Assembly: GCA_029233925.1 (NCBI GenBank)
Contig: JARGOX010000029.1
Coordinates: 1 to 64,000, forward strand
Direction of reading: 5' to 3'
Origin: Rhizobiaceae bacterium
Lineage (GTDB): Bacteria; Pseudomonadota; Alphaproteobacteria; Rhizobiales; Rhizobiaceae
Length of the DNA: 64,000 nucleotides
Every line of letters starts with the position of its first letter. The first letter of the stretch is position 1. Below the pieces are notes generated by a model. The model was not told the origin of the DNA. It ran no database searches and was given only the letters and a program-made list of their open reading frames with translations. Positions 37,015 through 45,992 of this stretch are shown one piece after another. Made by a program: the position numbers and the translations under genes.

Positions 37015-37770
37015 GTCCTGCCCCCTGATGATCACGGTCGTCTGCCCGCGACCCGTCGTCCGCCCTGCAGATCTGCAAGTGACACCCACATTAGGAACCC
37101 ATCGTGAAACAAGCGTGATTTCAGGATTCACACCAAACGCAACGGAGGCGCGATCGCCAAATTCAAACTGGCGGTAAAGGTTTGATCTGACTCAGCAAAA
37201 CGTCTCTTGGGAACTGCGGCGACGAAAGGCAGGCCAATGGGGGACAGGAGACCAGTCGTTGGTTGCGCTCAGGGACCATTCGAACTGTGGCACTGAAAAA
37301 CACCTCCGGGCGCTGGTGCGCCGGGATGTATCGGGCGTTCACGCTACCGGGAATAGGACGTTGACCTGGCCGGTTCCGGAAGACGGGAAATAGTCGGTCA
37401 CGATTTCACATTGACCCGCGTATTTGTCCCAGCCCAGTGCACCATAGAGCATGGCGGTGTCATGCATTGACCCTTCGCCGCTGCAATGCCTGGCATAGTC
37501 ACTCAGCATTTTGAGGAAAGTGGCGTGATCGCCGTTTTGCCACATCTCGAGCACGCGCAGATCCATCTGCCGGTTGAATTCCGAAGAGATCGTGAAGGTG
37601 CCGTTGTTCGGAGCATATTCCTTGTTCGACCAGATCTTGTGGCTGAGCGATCCCGAAGCGACCAGCAGAACCTTGCTGTCGCTGGCCTCAACCGCAGCGC
37701 GGATGGCCTCGCCGATAACCCGGCTTTCGTCATGATCATGCACCGTGCACCAGGCGGCGATCGAGATCAC
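36587..37770. repeat. 1184-bp direct repeat, copy A
   Basis: Near-identical to 41454-42637 (constant offset 4867 bp). It includes the first part of the exporter gene, the intergenic DNA and the last half of the dioxygenase gene. I noticed one difference (A at 37717, C at 42584), silent in the dioxygenase. At the right edge the homology ends at GAGATCAC. Copy A joins the full exporter gene; its dioxygenase piece is cut off. Confidence 0.95.
37339..37770 (-). pseudogene. 3' half of the dioxygenase gene, truncated copy
   Basis: Codes for the last about 140 residues of the extradiol dioxygenase found intact at 42206-43060 (ISIAAWCTVHDHDES through QVNVLFPVA). The upstream half, with two metal ligands, is missing; the reading frame runs into unrelated sequence beyond 37770. 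It is the dioxygenase end of repeat copy A. Confidence 0.93.
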
Positions 37771-37813
37771 CTCATTGCTCTTTTTGATCTTCCGTAAAAC
37801 ATTTCCTTGCGAA

Positions 37814-38181
37814 TTATTGCCGCCATTTGGTGGCGAAAGATATGGCTGCCTCGACGGGAGCCTTCCAGCGTTTTACAAAGCCCCTATGCCCTTGTTCAGC
37901 GGGAAATTGAATGTAGAGGATCAAATCGCTGGACCGCCGCCAGACATGCCCGTGGCAACCAGGGTTTGGGTACGGACCTTTCACATACTCAAAACAAATG
38001 AAAATTCGGAAGCCGTCGTGAGTGAGTGTATTCTCAAACACCGGGCGACCAAATTTGTCATGGCCATATTGTACCGTTAGCCCTCGAACTGCGCATACTC
38101 AACTGCCCAAGCACGATATAGTGTAGGCGGGGACGTCAGAGGATCTGTTTGCCAACCATCAGGCAATTCAATACCGGACAT
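37814..38181 (-). pseudogene. frameshifted small gene of the toxin/immunity island
   Basis: ATG 38181 has GGAG about 9 nt upstream and follows the preceding stop by 2 nt. The first frame gives MSGIELPDGWQTDP and runs 34 codons to a stop. A second frame then continues with FGRPVFENTLTHDGFRI and ends at 37814. The total of 368 nt is not a multiple of 3, so one gene of about 120 residues has probably been broken by a frameshift. Function is not recognised; position suggests a small immunity-type protein. Two separate short genes are an alternative. Confidence 0.5.
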
Positions 38182-38183
38182 GC

Positions 38184-38705
38184 TCAATTCTCCTCTTCAA
38201 AAAGAAACAAACACACATTCATATTGTGTGAATTCACGGGCACGCAGTGTGCAACCGCGTCCAGGACTGGGCTACATTGTCTGTAGCCTGCAGGCTTGCT
38301 CATCAGATAAGTTGTCAAAACAGGCAGTTTTGATGTTCGAAGGGTTTCTGTGAGCGACAACAATAGTACTTGTCCAGAATGGTCGAAAATCTCAGCAATG
38401 ACTTCCGAAGCGTCCTCGCGACAAATATCCTTTCCCAGTACCCCCTCCTTAAACCGCAATTGACCGACATCGATTGAATCGTATCCACCTTCGGACTTGG
38501 AAGTGAGGCACACTTCCTCCCATTCCTCCCCCAGTTCCGTAAAATCAAGTGTCTCAGAGGATGCATCCCAGCGTATTTTGTCTTCCACCAAGTGAGACAG
38601 ATCTTCTTTGAAGAGATTATGGTATTTACACAAAAGACCTGCATTGGAGTGCGACGGGAGCATCATCAGCAGAGCGATGAAACTATACACAAATGACTTA
38701 GACAT
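38184..38705 (-). CDS. secreted Cys-containing protein of the toxin/immunity island
   Basis: A 173-residue protein with a clear signal peptide (FVYSFIALLMMLPSHSNA, cleavage near residue 22), five or more cysteines in the mature part and an acidic composition. ATG 38705 with AAGGAA 9 nt upstream is preferred over GTG 38711. It overlaps the end of the AHH-nuclease fragment by 8 nt. Being exported and downstream of a nuclease-toxin fragment, it might be a periplasmic immunity or accessory protein. I do not recognise the family. Confidence 0.6.
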   Translation of the reverse strand: MSKSFVYSFIALLMMLPSHSNAGLLCKYHNLFKEDLSHLVEDKIRWDASSETLDFTELGEEWEEVCLTSKSEGGYDSIDVGQLRFKEGVLGKDICREDASEVIAEIFDHSGQVLLLSLTETLRTSKLPVLTTYLMSKPAGYRQCSPVLDAVAHCVPVNSHNMNVCLFLFEEEN

Positions 38706-38952
38706 AAGCACAAATTCCTTGACCTGACAGAGTCCTGCTGCCTGAAATTAAATCCAGGCTGTCGTTGTCCCACACATTGGCATTGGGACCGGTCAATGCC
38801 TCCATGAATTCCTTGTCCATCAGCGCAGAGGATGGGATGATATGATGGGCCTGAAAATTCACCGCATCATCGTTTTCCAGCCTAATTTTGGGCAAGAATT
38901 TAACGTCGCTAAAGCCTGTCGCACTAACCCCGGTAAAGGTTCCCGTCGCCAT
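38698..38952 (-). pseudogene. AHH-nuclease toxin fragment, first copy
   Basis: An 84-residue frame with a real ribosome site (AGGAGA 8 nt before ATG 38952). Residues about 32-60 read NFQAHHIIPSSALMD and NVWDNDSLDL, the start of the AHH class of HNH/EndoVII-type nuclease toxins. The later catalytic His motif of the family is missing and the C-terminus is unrelated, so it is a truncated toxin. A related piece lies at 39640-39902. Confidence 0.6.
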
Positions 38953-39004
38953 GTCCGGCTCTCCTGACAAGTTCAATGATTAAAAATGAAATTTAGCGAT
39001 GGCT

Positions 39005-39627
39005 TCAATGCAATTGGGAACGATGCATGATGCATTCATCCAGACTCCAGCCACGCAGCTTGTTATCCTTGACAAATTGACCTATTTCGTCAGAGCAGAA
39101 GTAGTGACCAACCAACCCACCCGCCCCTCTCCAAAGATGATATCCACGCACTGCGTCGGTTCTTAAGACGGGCTTACCGAATCCGGAGATATTCATACGT
39201 TTGTTTTTGTCCGCTTCGCGGCCATACCCACCTCCAAAATCCGTTTCCTCATAGACCACCGCATCCACCTCTTGTGTGATCAGAACAAGATAGTAGGTTC
39301 CAAAAGAAGCCGATCCGTCTTCGCTCTTGACCTCGAGCGGGATGAACTCATGCACGCCCGGCTCAAGCTTCTCGATCAACGCCTTCATCGGCGGATAGAC
39401 GGTCATGAAACCACCGCCCCCCCCCACAGTAACTCCGGCAGCGGGTCCAGACGATGGAGCAGGCCGGCCGGTTTAGCGAGCAGCGTTCGGGGAATTTCGT
39501 CCTTCTGCGCCTGACTGACAGGTTGGGCATTGAGAAACGGTCGTTTTTTTGCCATCGGAAATTCGGGAAAAAACCTACTCATGACAGCGTCCTTGTCCAC
39601 GTTAGTTCCACGGATCAGATATGGCAT
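39005..39627 (-). pseudogene. Imm11-family gene, out of frame at a G9 tract (copy 2)
   Basis: The first frame gives MPYLIRGTNVDKDAV through LPELLW, then shifts and stops. A second frame resumes with GFMTVYPPMKALIEK and runs to the normal C-terminus (CSDEIGQFVKDNKLRGW). The break is a run of nine G on the coding strand (C9 at 39417-39425). Seven or ten G would restore one frame of normal length; seven gives the same spacing as the intact copy at 31053. It may be a phase-variable gene in the off state, a decayed gene, or a sequencing error. Confidence 0.8.
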
Positions 39628-39639
39628 TTTCACTCCCCA

Positions 39640-39902
39640 TCAATGTGACCGACGGTCAATCGACCGGCTCCCCAGTGGCATAACGGTGGACAATACAGTG
39701 CCGTTCAGCGCGAAGTTGTCGTTGTCCCACAAATTGGCATCGGTCAGTGCCGCCATGAATTCAACGTCCATCAGCGCAGAGGTTGGGATGACATGATGGG
39801 CCTGAAAATTCACTGCATTACCGTTTTCCAGCCTATTTTGGGCAAGAATTTAACGTCGCTAAAGCTTGTCGCACTAACCCAAGTAACTGTTCCCGTCGCC
39901 AT
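39640..39902 (-). pseudogene. AHH-nuclease toxin fragment, second copy
   Basis: ATG 39902 opens MATGTVTWVSATSFSDVKFL. A one-base deletion (compared with 38952 copy: CCTATTTTGG against CCTAATTTTGG) shifts the frame. With the base restored it reads NFQAHHVIPTSALMD, then NLWDNDNFALNGTVL, and ends SRSIDRRSH. The HH and N motifs of AHH nucleases are there but the remaining catalytic part is absent. The stop lies 13 nt before the immunity gene start, the usual toxin-immunity order. Confidence 0.6.
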
Positions 39903-39953
39903 GTCCGGCTCTCCTGATAAATTCAATGATCAAAATGAAATTTGGCGATGGCT

Positions 39954-40576
39954 TCAATGCAATTCGGAACGATGCATGACACATTCATCCAGACTCCAGC
40001 CACGCAGCTTGTTATCCTTGACAAATTGACCTATTTCGTCAGAGCAGAAGTAGTGACCAACCAACCCACCCGCCCCTCTCCAAAGATGATATCCACGCAC
40101 TGCGTCGGTTCTTAAGACGGGCTTACCGAATCCGGAGATATTCATACGTTTGTTTTTGTCCGCTTCGCGGCCATACCCACCTCCAAAATCCGTTTCCTCA
40201 TAGACCACCGCATCCACCTCTTGTGTGATCAGAACAAGATAGTAGGTTCCAAAAGAAGCCGATCCGTCTTCGCTCTTGACCTCGAGCGGGATGAACTCAT
40301 GCACGCCCGGCTCAAGCTTCTCGATCAACGCCTTCATCGGCGGATAGACGGTCATGAAACCACCGCCCCCCCCCACAGTAACTCCGGCAGCGGGTCCAGA
40401 CGATGGAGCAGGCCGGCCGGTTTAGCGAGCAGCGTTCGGGGAATTTCGTCCTTCTGCGCCTGACTGACAGGTTGGGCATTGAGAAACGGTCGTTTTTTCG
40501 CCATCGGAAATTCGGGATAAAACCTACCCATGACAGCGTCCTTGTCCACGTTAGTTCCACGGATCAGATATGGCAT
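39954..40576 (-). pseudogene. Imm11-family gene, out of frame at a G9 tract (copy 3)
   Basis: Nearly identical to copy 2 and broken at the same place by the same nine-G run (C9 around 40366-40374). ATG 40576 has GGGGAG upstream. Translation stops 6 codons after the tract. The same G7 or G10 rule would restore the full protein of about 206 residues. Upstream of it the presumed toxin tail (SRSIDCRSH) is kept, but no recognisable toxin body. Confidence 0.8.
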
Positions 40577-41071
40577 TTTTACTCCCCATCAATGTGACCG
40601 ACAGTCAATCGACCGGCTCCCCAGTGGCTTTGCGCTGGGTGCACTTGCGGTCACAACACATTCAAAAACCAATTCGAAAACGTCTAAAGTAATGTGATCA
40701 AAAATTTGCCAACTCCAAGGTGCAGAAATACTTTTTCCGGAGTCTTTGTTGATAGACTGTGTCCGCACGCCACAGAGCGTTCTGTCTTCGATTCTTCGGA
40801 TTTGATGTAAACCCGTCAGGATAGGCGTACTCATCAGCATATGAGATGGTTGTAGGGTCAGCCAACTTTAATGGAATAAGCAAGGCAATACCCTTGGCAA
40901 GTCTCGTTATTGAACGAAACATTAGGCCAGAGATCCCACTACCACGGAATTTGCTGCTAAAAATGGGATTTTCGTGGGTCAAACTGCCTTGATCAAAAAA
41001 ACAAGAGACCAAGAGCGTTCTTAGGAGTTTGGTCGGGGCCGGTAATATCTGTTGCATCTAAATCCACCCGA
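40577..41071. other. left part of the island, one doubtful frame
   Basis: A 119-codon minus frame (40698-41057) contains a plausible soluble stretch (IPLKLADPTTISYADEYAYP) but its start has no ribosome site and I recognise no family. It may be a toxin or immunity remnant. The last 30 bp match the toxin-tail sequence conserved before each immunity gene. Confidence 0.35.
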
Positions 41072-41881
41072 TCAAACAAGCCTTGAATTCAGGACGCAGA
41101 ATACCCGTCCCGCAGCAAGCAGGTTGAATAATATAATATTGGCATTTCCCTCATTAGCCGGAGAATTAATCCGACAAATGAAAACTAATCGGCGAAGCGT
41201 CGGCATGTCAACCACACAACCGTAGATTTTACACGCATCAAGGGAAAATATTGTGAAATGTCGAGCAATTCCATTAATGAGCTTGATGTGAATTGTCATC
41301 GGTTGCCCAAACGCGCCGCCGAACAAAACATTCAAATCTGACCAATTTGACCCAAGGCAATTACTTCTTCGGCCCGATGTTCTGGGGATTTGCAAAGGGT
41401 TTTCGCAGCCCAGGCTGGTTTTCGCTGCCCAGGCTGGTTCACCCAGCCCTTGGGGAATATCGAAGATTGCGGCCGGTCCGGGCCCGACCAGAAATTGCCG
41501 CACCGTTTCCAGATCCCGCACCGGATCAAGCCGCTCGGCCTTTGCGCCCAGTTGGATAGGCAGACCGACGGAACATTCATAACTTGCACCGGACAATTGC
41601 GCATCCAGCCGCTGGCCGATGCGCAACAGGACGCGTGCGCGAATGCCTTCCAGCAACCCATAAAACACATAGAGACCAATGGTCATGCCGGCCAGGACGA
41701 CAAGCGTGGGCACAGACCCGCTGCCCAGCACCCGGTCATAGACCTGCAGCATGAAAAGCGGCCCGGTCAGCATCAGCAGGTTGATTGGCAGGCCCAGCAG
41801 GGCAATGCCTGCAAAGGCCGAGCGCAGGACACGAAGGGATTTATCGATCAGTGTGGATTTGCCGTGGTTCTTTGCCTTCAT
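41072..41881 (-). pseudogene. 5' fragment of the type I exporter gene
   Basis: Starts like the intact exporter (MKAKNHGKSTLIDKS) and matches it for about 143 residues, up to AAIFDIP, where the repeat ends at 41454. It then reads through an unrelated tail of about 126 residues (from QGLGEPAWAAK to NSRLV). It lacks the ATPase domain and cannot be functional as an exporter. It is the exporter end of repeat copy B. Confidence 0.93.
41400..41437. repeat. two 19-bp tandem units at the insertion junction
   Basis: TTTTCGCAGCCCAGGCTGG and TTTTCGCTGCCCAGGCTGG (one mismatch) follow directly on each other, and a partial third (TTCACCCAGCCC) leads to the edge of the 1184-bp repeat 16 bp away. The unit has a near-palindromic core CAGCCCAGGCTG. 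Position at the exact joint suggests it may have been involved in the rearrangement. Confidence 0.8.
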
Positions 41882-42637
41882 GTCCTGCCCCCTGATGATC
41901 ACGGTCGTCTGCCCGCGACCCGTCGTCCGCCCTGCAGATCTGCAAGTGACACCCACATTAGGAACCCATCGTGAAACAAGCGTGATTTCAGGATTCACAC
42001 CAAACGCAACGGAGGCGCGATCGCCAAATTCAAACTGGCGGTAAAGGTTTGATCTGACTCAGCAAAACGTCTCTTGGGAACTGCGGCGACGAAAGGCAGG
42101 CCAATGGGGGACAGGAGACCAGTCGTTGGTTGCGCTCAGGGACCATTCGAACTGTGGCACTGAAAAACACCTCCGGGCGCTGGTGCGCCGGGATGTATCG
42201 GGCGTTCACGCTACCGGGAATAGGACGTTGACCTGGCCGGTTCCGGAAGACGGGAAATAGTCGGTCACGATTTCACATTGACCCGCGTATTTGTCCCAGC
42301 CCAGTGCACCATAGAGCATGGCGGTGTCATGCATTGACCCTTCGCCGCTGCAATGCCTGGCATAGTCACTCAGCATTTTGAGGAAAGTGGCGTGATCGCC
42401 GTTTTGCCACATCTCGAGCACGCGCAGATCCATCTGCCGGTTGAATTCCGAAGAGATCGTGAAGGTGCCGTTGTTCGGAGCATATTCCTTGTTCGACCAG
42501 ATCTTGTGGCTGAGCGATCCCGAAGCGACCAGCAGAACCTTGCTGTCGCTGGCCTCAACCGCAGCGCGGATGGCCTCGCCGATCACCCGGCTTTCGTCAT
42601 GATCATGCACCGTGCACCAGGCGGCGATCGAGATCAC
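41454..42637. repeat. 1184-bp direct repeat, copy B
   Basis: Partner of 36587-37770. Here the dioxygenase gene is complete to the right and the exporter gene is cut on the left, the mirror situation of copy A. The pair flanks 3683 bp of toxin/immunity DNA. Confidence 0.95.
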
Positions 42638-43060
42638 TTTCATGTCATGTTCACGGCTCATGAAATGCATCGGCACCAGCGTGCCGTATTCCAGATCGAG
42701 GCTGTCGAGGTGGTGGGCCAGCGTGTGGACGCCCAGCGCGGTGGCCTTTTCTGCGATCGCATCACCCAGTTCCGGATTGCCGCGATGGGCAAAGGGCAGA
42801 TCACGGATGAATTGCGGGAACTCGCTGGAGGTCAGCAACCCCTCGAACCTGTCATTTGCATTGATGTGAAAGCCGGCATTGACGATCCAGTGCGTATCAC
42901 AGATCACAACGGTATCGACACCCAGCGCCTTGGCGCGACGGGCAATCTCCAGATGGCCGTCTATGGCGGCCTGGCGCTTGCCCTTTATCGGCCCTTCCTG
43001 CTCCGACATCTGCAAAGTCGGGACGTGGGTCATTTTCGCTGCGAGTACGATCTCACCCAT
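42206..43060 (-). CDS. hpaD: class III extradiol dioxygenase (HpaD/HpcB-like)
   Basis: A 284-residue non-haem iron dioxygenase of the LigB fold. It matches 3,4-dihydroxyphenylacetate 2,3-dioxygenase closely: LAAKMTHVPTLQMSE at the start, CDTHWIVNAGFHIN, LEYGTLVPM, ASGSLSHKIW, and SSGTGQVNVLFP at the end. Metal ligands are expected from the early His residues and a middle Glu. It cleaves the catechol ring of homoprotocatechuate or a relative. AGGAGG stands 5 nt before ATG 43060. No other homoprotocatechuate genes are near. Its 3' half is duplicated at 37339-37770. Confidence 0.9.
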   Translation of the reverse strand: MGEIVLAAKMTHVPTLQMSEQEGPIKGKRQAAIDGHLEIARRAKALGVDTVVICDTHWIVNAGFHINANDRFEGLLTSSEFPQFIRDLPFAHRGNPELGDAIAEKATALGVHTLAHHLDSLDLEYGTLVPMHFMSREHDMKVISIAAWCTVHDHDESRVIGEAIRAAVEASDSKVLLVASGSLSHKIWSNKEYAPNNGTFTISSEFNRQMDLRVLEMWQNGDHATFLKMLSDYARHCSGEGSMHDTAMLYGALGWDKYAGQCEIVTDYFPSSGTGQVNVLFPVA

Positions 43061-43395
43061 GGTTTCCTCCTATGCTTATAGGTGGCACTTCTAACATGTG
43101 TCGCTCAGTGAGACGCGTGATATAGAGTCGCTGGCTGGTTCAGGGCCGATCGAAACAGCGGCGCGCGAAGCCAAAGTTAGCACAATCAACCGGCTGCCGC
43201 AGAAGATTCGCCCTTTAATCCCCACCGCCCTTTGGCAGATTGTACGAAAAAACAATCCATCGGTGGTGATCGGACATCTTTGAAATTACAATTGTGGGTC
43301 GGCAATTTGCGCGGATAAGCACCTTGTTGTTGGCCACTTACCCATGCGTGTGAAGGGACAGAGCCTTACGATAGGAAATGATCGCCCGAGCCGTT
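43061..43395. other. intergenic, no gene seen
   Basis: 335 bp between the dioxygenase start and the outer-membrane protein stop. It must contain the dioxygenase promoter. Only short frames occur; no terminator with a T tract was recognised. Confidence 0.5.
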
Positions 43396-45351
43396 CTAAT
43401 TGATCGGCACGCGCAACTTCAGGCTGCCGCCATAGATTTCCAGATCGTCGGCGCCGATGCCGTCATAATAGGCGTCTCCAACAAGTGAAGCGCTGCCGGG
43501 CATGCGGACGGCCAGACCGCCTTGTACACGCATGCGCAAGTCCGATGACGAGCCGTTGGCCAGTCCTGTACCAATGTCGAGGATCTCGGCCTGGTCGTAA
43601 TCCCAGATGCCGGTGACACCGAAGCTGGGCTCTATTTCCGTGCCATCGCGGGTTTTATGTGCGAAACTTATCTCCGGACCAAAAGTGACGCGACCAAGGG
43701 TAATCGTCTGGCTCTGTATGTCGAAGCCGAGACTGTCGACATAGGCCTTCTGCTCCTCCTGGAAATGGATCAACGCAACATGCGGGCTGAAACGCCACTT
43801 GTCCCTCCTGAAGTCGCCGGTCAATTGGCCGCGCGCCAGAAAACGGTTGGTCGCAAATTTGTCTTCATAAAGACCAAGCGGATCAACGTGGTTGTCGGAT
43901 TGGCCCCATGCGACGCGACCGTCGAAAATCAGGTTCTGGTGCAGCCGCGCGACAAGATAGGGCCCGGCCATCCAGCCGAAGCCGTCGGCTGAGGTATTGT
44001 TGCTACCGTCGGTCTCGTCCATCCAGTCGAACTGGGCGAGCATGCCGACCAGCAAGGACGGATTGATCAGATAATCCGCGCCAAGGTTGAACTGGCCGAA
44101 GGTGCTGGAACGGGTCTCATCGTCGCTGTGTGCCCAGTGGCCGGAGGCCCAGAAATCAAACGCCGGCCGCGGCGCCTTGGACTGGCCATCCGCGTCGGTT
44201 ACACTAGGTCCGCCCTCTCCATAGAAGGCCAGACTGGAACCCGCAGTCTGGCGTGCGGTGGCCAGAGAACTGAGGCTGGTGGAGAATGTAGAGGTAAACC
44301 GGCTGGAATTTCCCTCAGCGGTAAAACCAAAGGGAGATGCCGACACGCCCCCGCCTCCACCAGTGAGCCGGCTGGCCAGATCAGGCTCAGCGGAGGTGAT
44401 CAGGTCGGCGCGGCGCGACATGAAGTTTGAAATGACCGTCTCGGTCCTGCCGACAACAGATGTCTCATCCAATTCAACGTCGGTGGTGTCCGTCACGGTT
44501 GTGGCGCCGCCACCGGCGGTCGCGGCGTCAAGGTAACGTGCGGTCAGCGTATCGCCATTCCCGGCGTTCATCACACCATCGTTGTCCGCGCCTGCTGAAA
44601 GGGCGATGATCGTATCAAGTGTGCCTGCAAAGATGCCGGTTTCCAGGCCGGTTTCAGTCAACGTGACGGTTTCGGTTTCGCCGGTCGTGCTGGTGACGAC
44701 GACATCAACGACTTCTGCCGTCGCACCATCCGCGTTCAGATCGGCGTCGGTGACATTGATCAAAACCGGCTGGCCGACTGTAACGGGCTTGGGTGCGATC
44801 GATATCTCGCCGCTGGTATGAACGGAGCCTTCTTTGGATAAGGCAAGGGCGGTGTCCATCACAATCCCAAGTCCACCGGAAAAAACCGTCGTGTCCACGT
44901 AACTTGCGGTCAGCGTGTCGCCGTTCTGCGCGTTCATCGTGCCGTCGTTGTTGGCGCCCGCTGTCACGCTGAATGTCGTGGCCAGCGTGCCGCTGTAGTC
45001 GGGTGAGTTTATGCCGGTTGCAGTCAGCGTGACGGTCTCGCTCTCGCCGTTTGTACTGGTGACGACGATATCAACGGCTTCGCGTGTTTCCTCAACCTGG
45101 ACGAGGTCGTAATCCCTGAGCGTGATCGCAACCCTCTCACCGACGATGAAGGGATCAGGGCTAATTGTGATGGTACCTAACACCGAGCCAGCAGCGCAGG
45201 TGCAATCCCCATCTAGGAGAACAGGAATTGCGCCTGGAGGGCAAGTCAGGCCCGAGCAGACATCGTCAGCGCATACACCGTTGTTGGCCCCCACCGTGGT
45301 GCCGCAAGACAAGGCCAGAATGAACACCAGCCGTATGAATGCTCTATACAT
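43396..45351 (-). CDS. outer-membrane beta-barrel protein with two repeat domains
   Basis: A 651-residue surface protein. ATG 45351 (GGGGAG upstream) gives a signal peptide (FIRLVFILALSCGTTVGA); the frame is open upstream without support. A short Cys-rich segment (about 25-55) precedes two homologous domains of about 110 residues, each ending in the same pattern (SVTAGANNDGTMNAQNGDTL and ALSAGADNDGVMNAGNGDTL, then TA-Y-D). A linker with GGGGG follows, and the last about 260 residues alternate as in an autotransporter-type barrel. It ends in Asn rather than Phe or Trp, atypical for a barrel signal. Likely an adhesin or surface protein; partner and role unknown. Confidence 0.78.
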   Translation of the reverse strand: MYRAFIRLVFILALSCGTTVGANNGVCADDVCSGLTCPPGAIPVLLDGDCTCAAGSVLGTITISPDPFIVGERVAITLRDYDLVQVEETREAVDIVVTSTNGESETVTLTATGINSPDYSGTLATTFSVTAGANNDGTMNAQNGDTLTASYVDTTVFSGGLGIVMDTALALSKEGSVHTSGEISIAPKPVTVGQPVLINVTDADLNADGATAEVVDVVVTSTTGETETVTLTETGLETGIFAGTLDTIIALSAGADNDGVMNAGNGDTLTARYLDAATAGGGATTVTDTTDVELDETSVVGRTETVISNFMSRRADLITSAEPDLASRLTGGGGGVSASPFGFTAEGNSSRFTSTFSTSLSSLATARQTAGSSLAFYGEGGPSVTDADGQSKAPRPAFDFWASGHWAHSDDETRSSTFGQFNLGADYLINPSLLVGMLAQFDWMDETDGSNNTSADGFGWMAGPYLVARLHQNLIFDGRVAWGQSDNHVDPLGLYEDKFATNRFLARGQLTGDFRRDKWRFSPHVALIHFQEEQKAYVDSLGFDIQSQTITLGRVTFGPEISFAHKTRDGTEIEPSFGVTGIWDYDQAEILDIGTGLANGSSSDLRMRVQGGLAVRMPGSASLVGDAYYDGIGADDLEIYGGSLKLRVPIN

Positions 45352-45992
45352 AAGCGCTCTCCCCAGCAGTCCAACACGCAGGATCGGTGTGACTGTTGGT
45401 GCGCCAACCGTTGGTCCGGTGGCAGGGCTGCCCGCGATCCCGACCAACAAGGCCGAAGCAGCAGGGTTGCAGAAACCCAGGGCGCCTGGCGTGGACGCCG
45501 GCACCTGACAAGACTGCACCTGACAAGTCTGCGCCAAACGCTGTTGATCCGTCATTACTCATCTTGCAGTACGCCCTATAATTGCGCTCGCGCAATCGCG
45601 CAGCTTCAATTGCATCGACACGTCAGTCAGTCAGGGTGAAAACGGCAATCAGAATTTGGCTGGCGTAAAAAAGGCCACGTCAGCGACAAACAATCAGCAA
45701 GAACCGCATCCGCCCCCCCGAGCGGTCAACTTCAAACAAATCCAAAGCGACCCGTAAGGGGTCTGATGACACCATCGAAGAAGCTCAAGACCAGTATATT
45801 AGATTGGCTATCATGCTCCACGATATATGGGAACGACAAAAAGGTCTTTGCTTAAACGGAATGAACCGCTTGATAAATTTTCCACTTGTTAACCTGCGTG
45901 TATCTGATCAGCGCGCAAACACCTGCGCAAGGACAGGGAATGTGACACGCTTTGGTGCAGGATGAAACTCAGATCAAACGATGGTGGCTGGC
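45352..45992. other. intergenic region between two outer-membrane genes
   Basis: 640 bp with no convincing gene. A short imperfect repeat (GCACCTGACAAG, TGCACCTGACAAG) occurs near 45500. The promoter of the 43396-45351 gene and the end of the autotransporter gene lie here. Confidence 0.5.

Larger units (their letters stand above)
39005..40576. repeat. tandem duplication, 949-bp unit
   Basis: The immunity gene copies at 39005-39627 and 39954-40576 are almost identical and exactly 949 bp apart, each followed on the minus strand by an AHH-toxin fragment. The immunity parts are more alike than the toxin parts, which suggests recent duplication or gene conversion of the immunity gene. Confidence 0.85.

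Noticed and set aside
37745-38080. 111-codon plus frame at the repeat edge
   Set aside because: Runs antisense across the dioxygenase remnant into unrelated DNA; no ribosome site.
36587-42637. Composite transposon
   Set aside because: The direct repeats contain pieces of ordinary genes, not a transposase or terminal inverted repeats.
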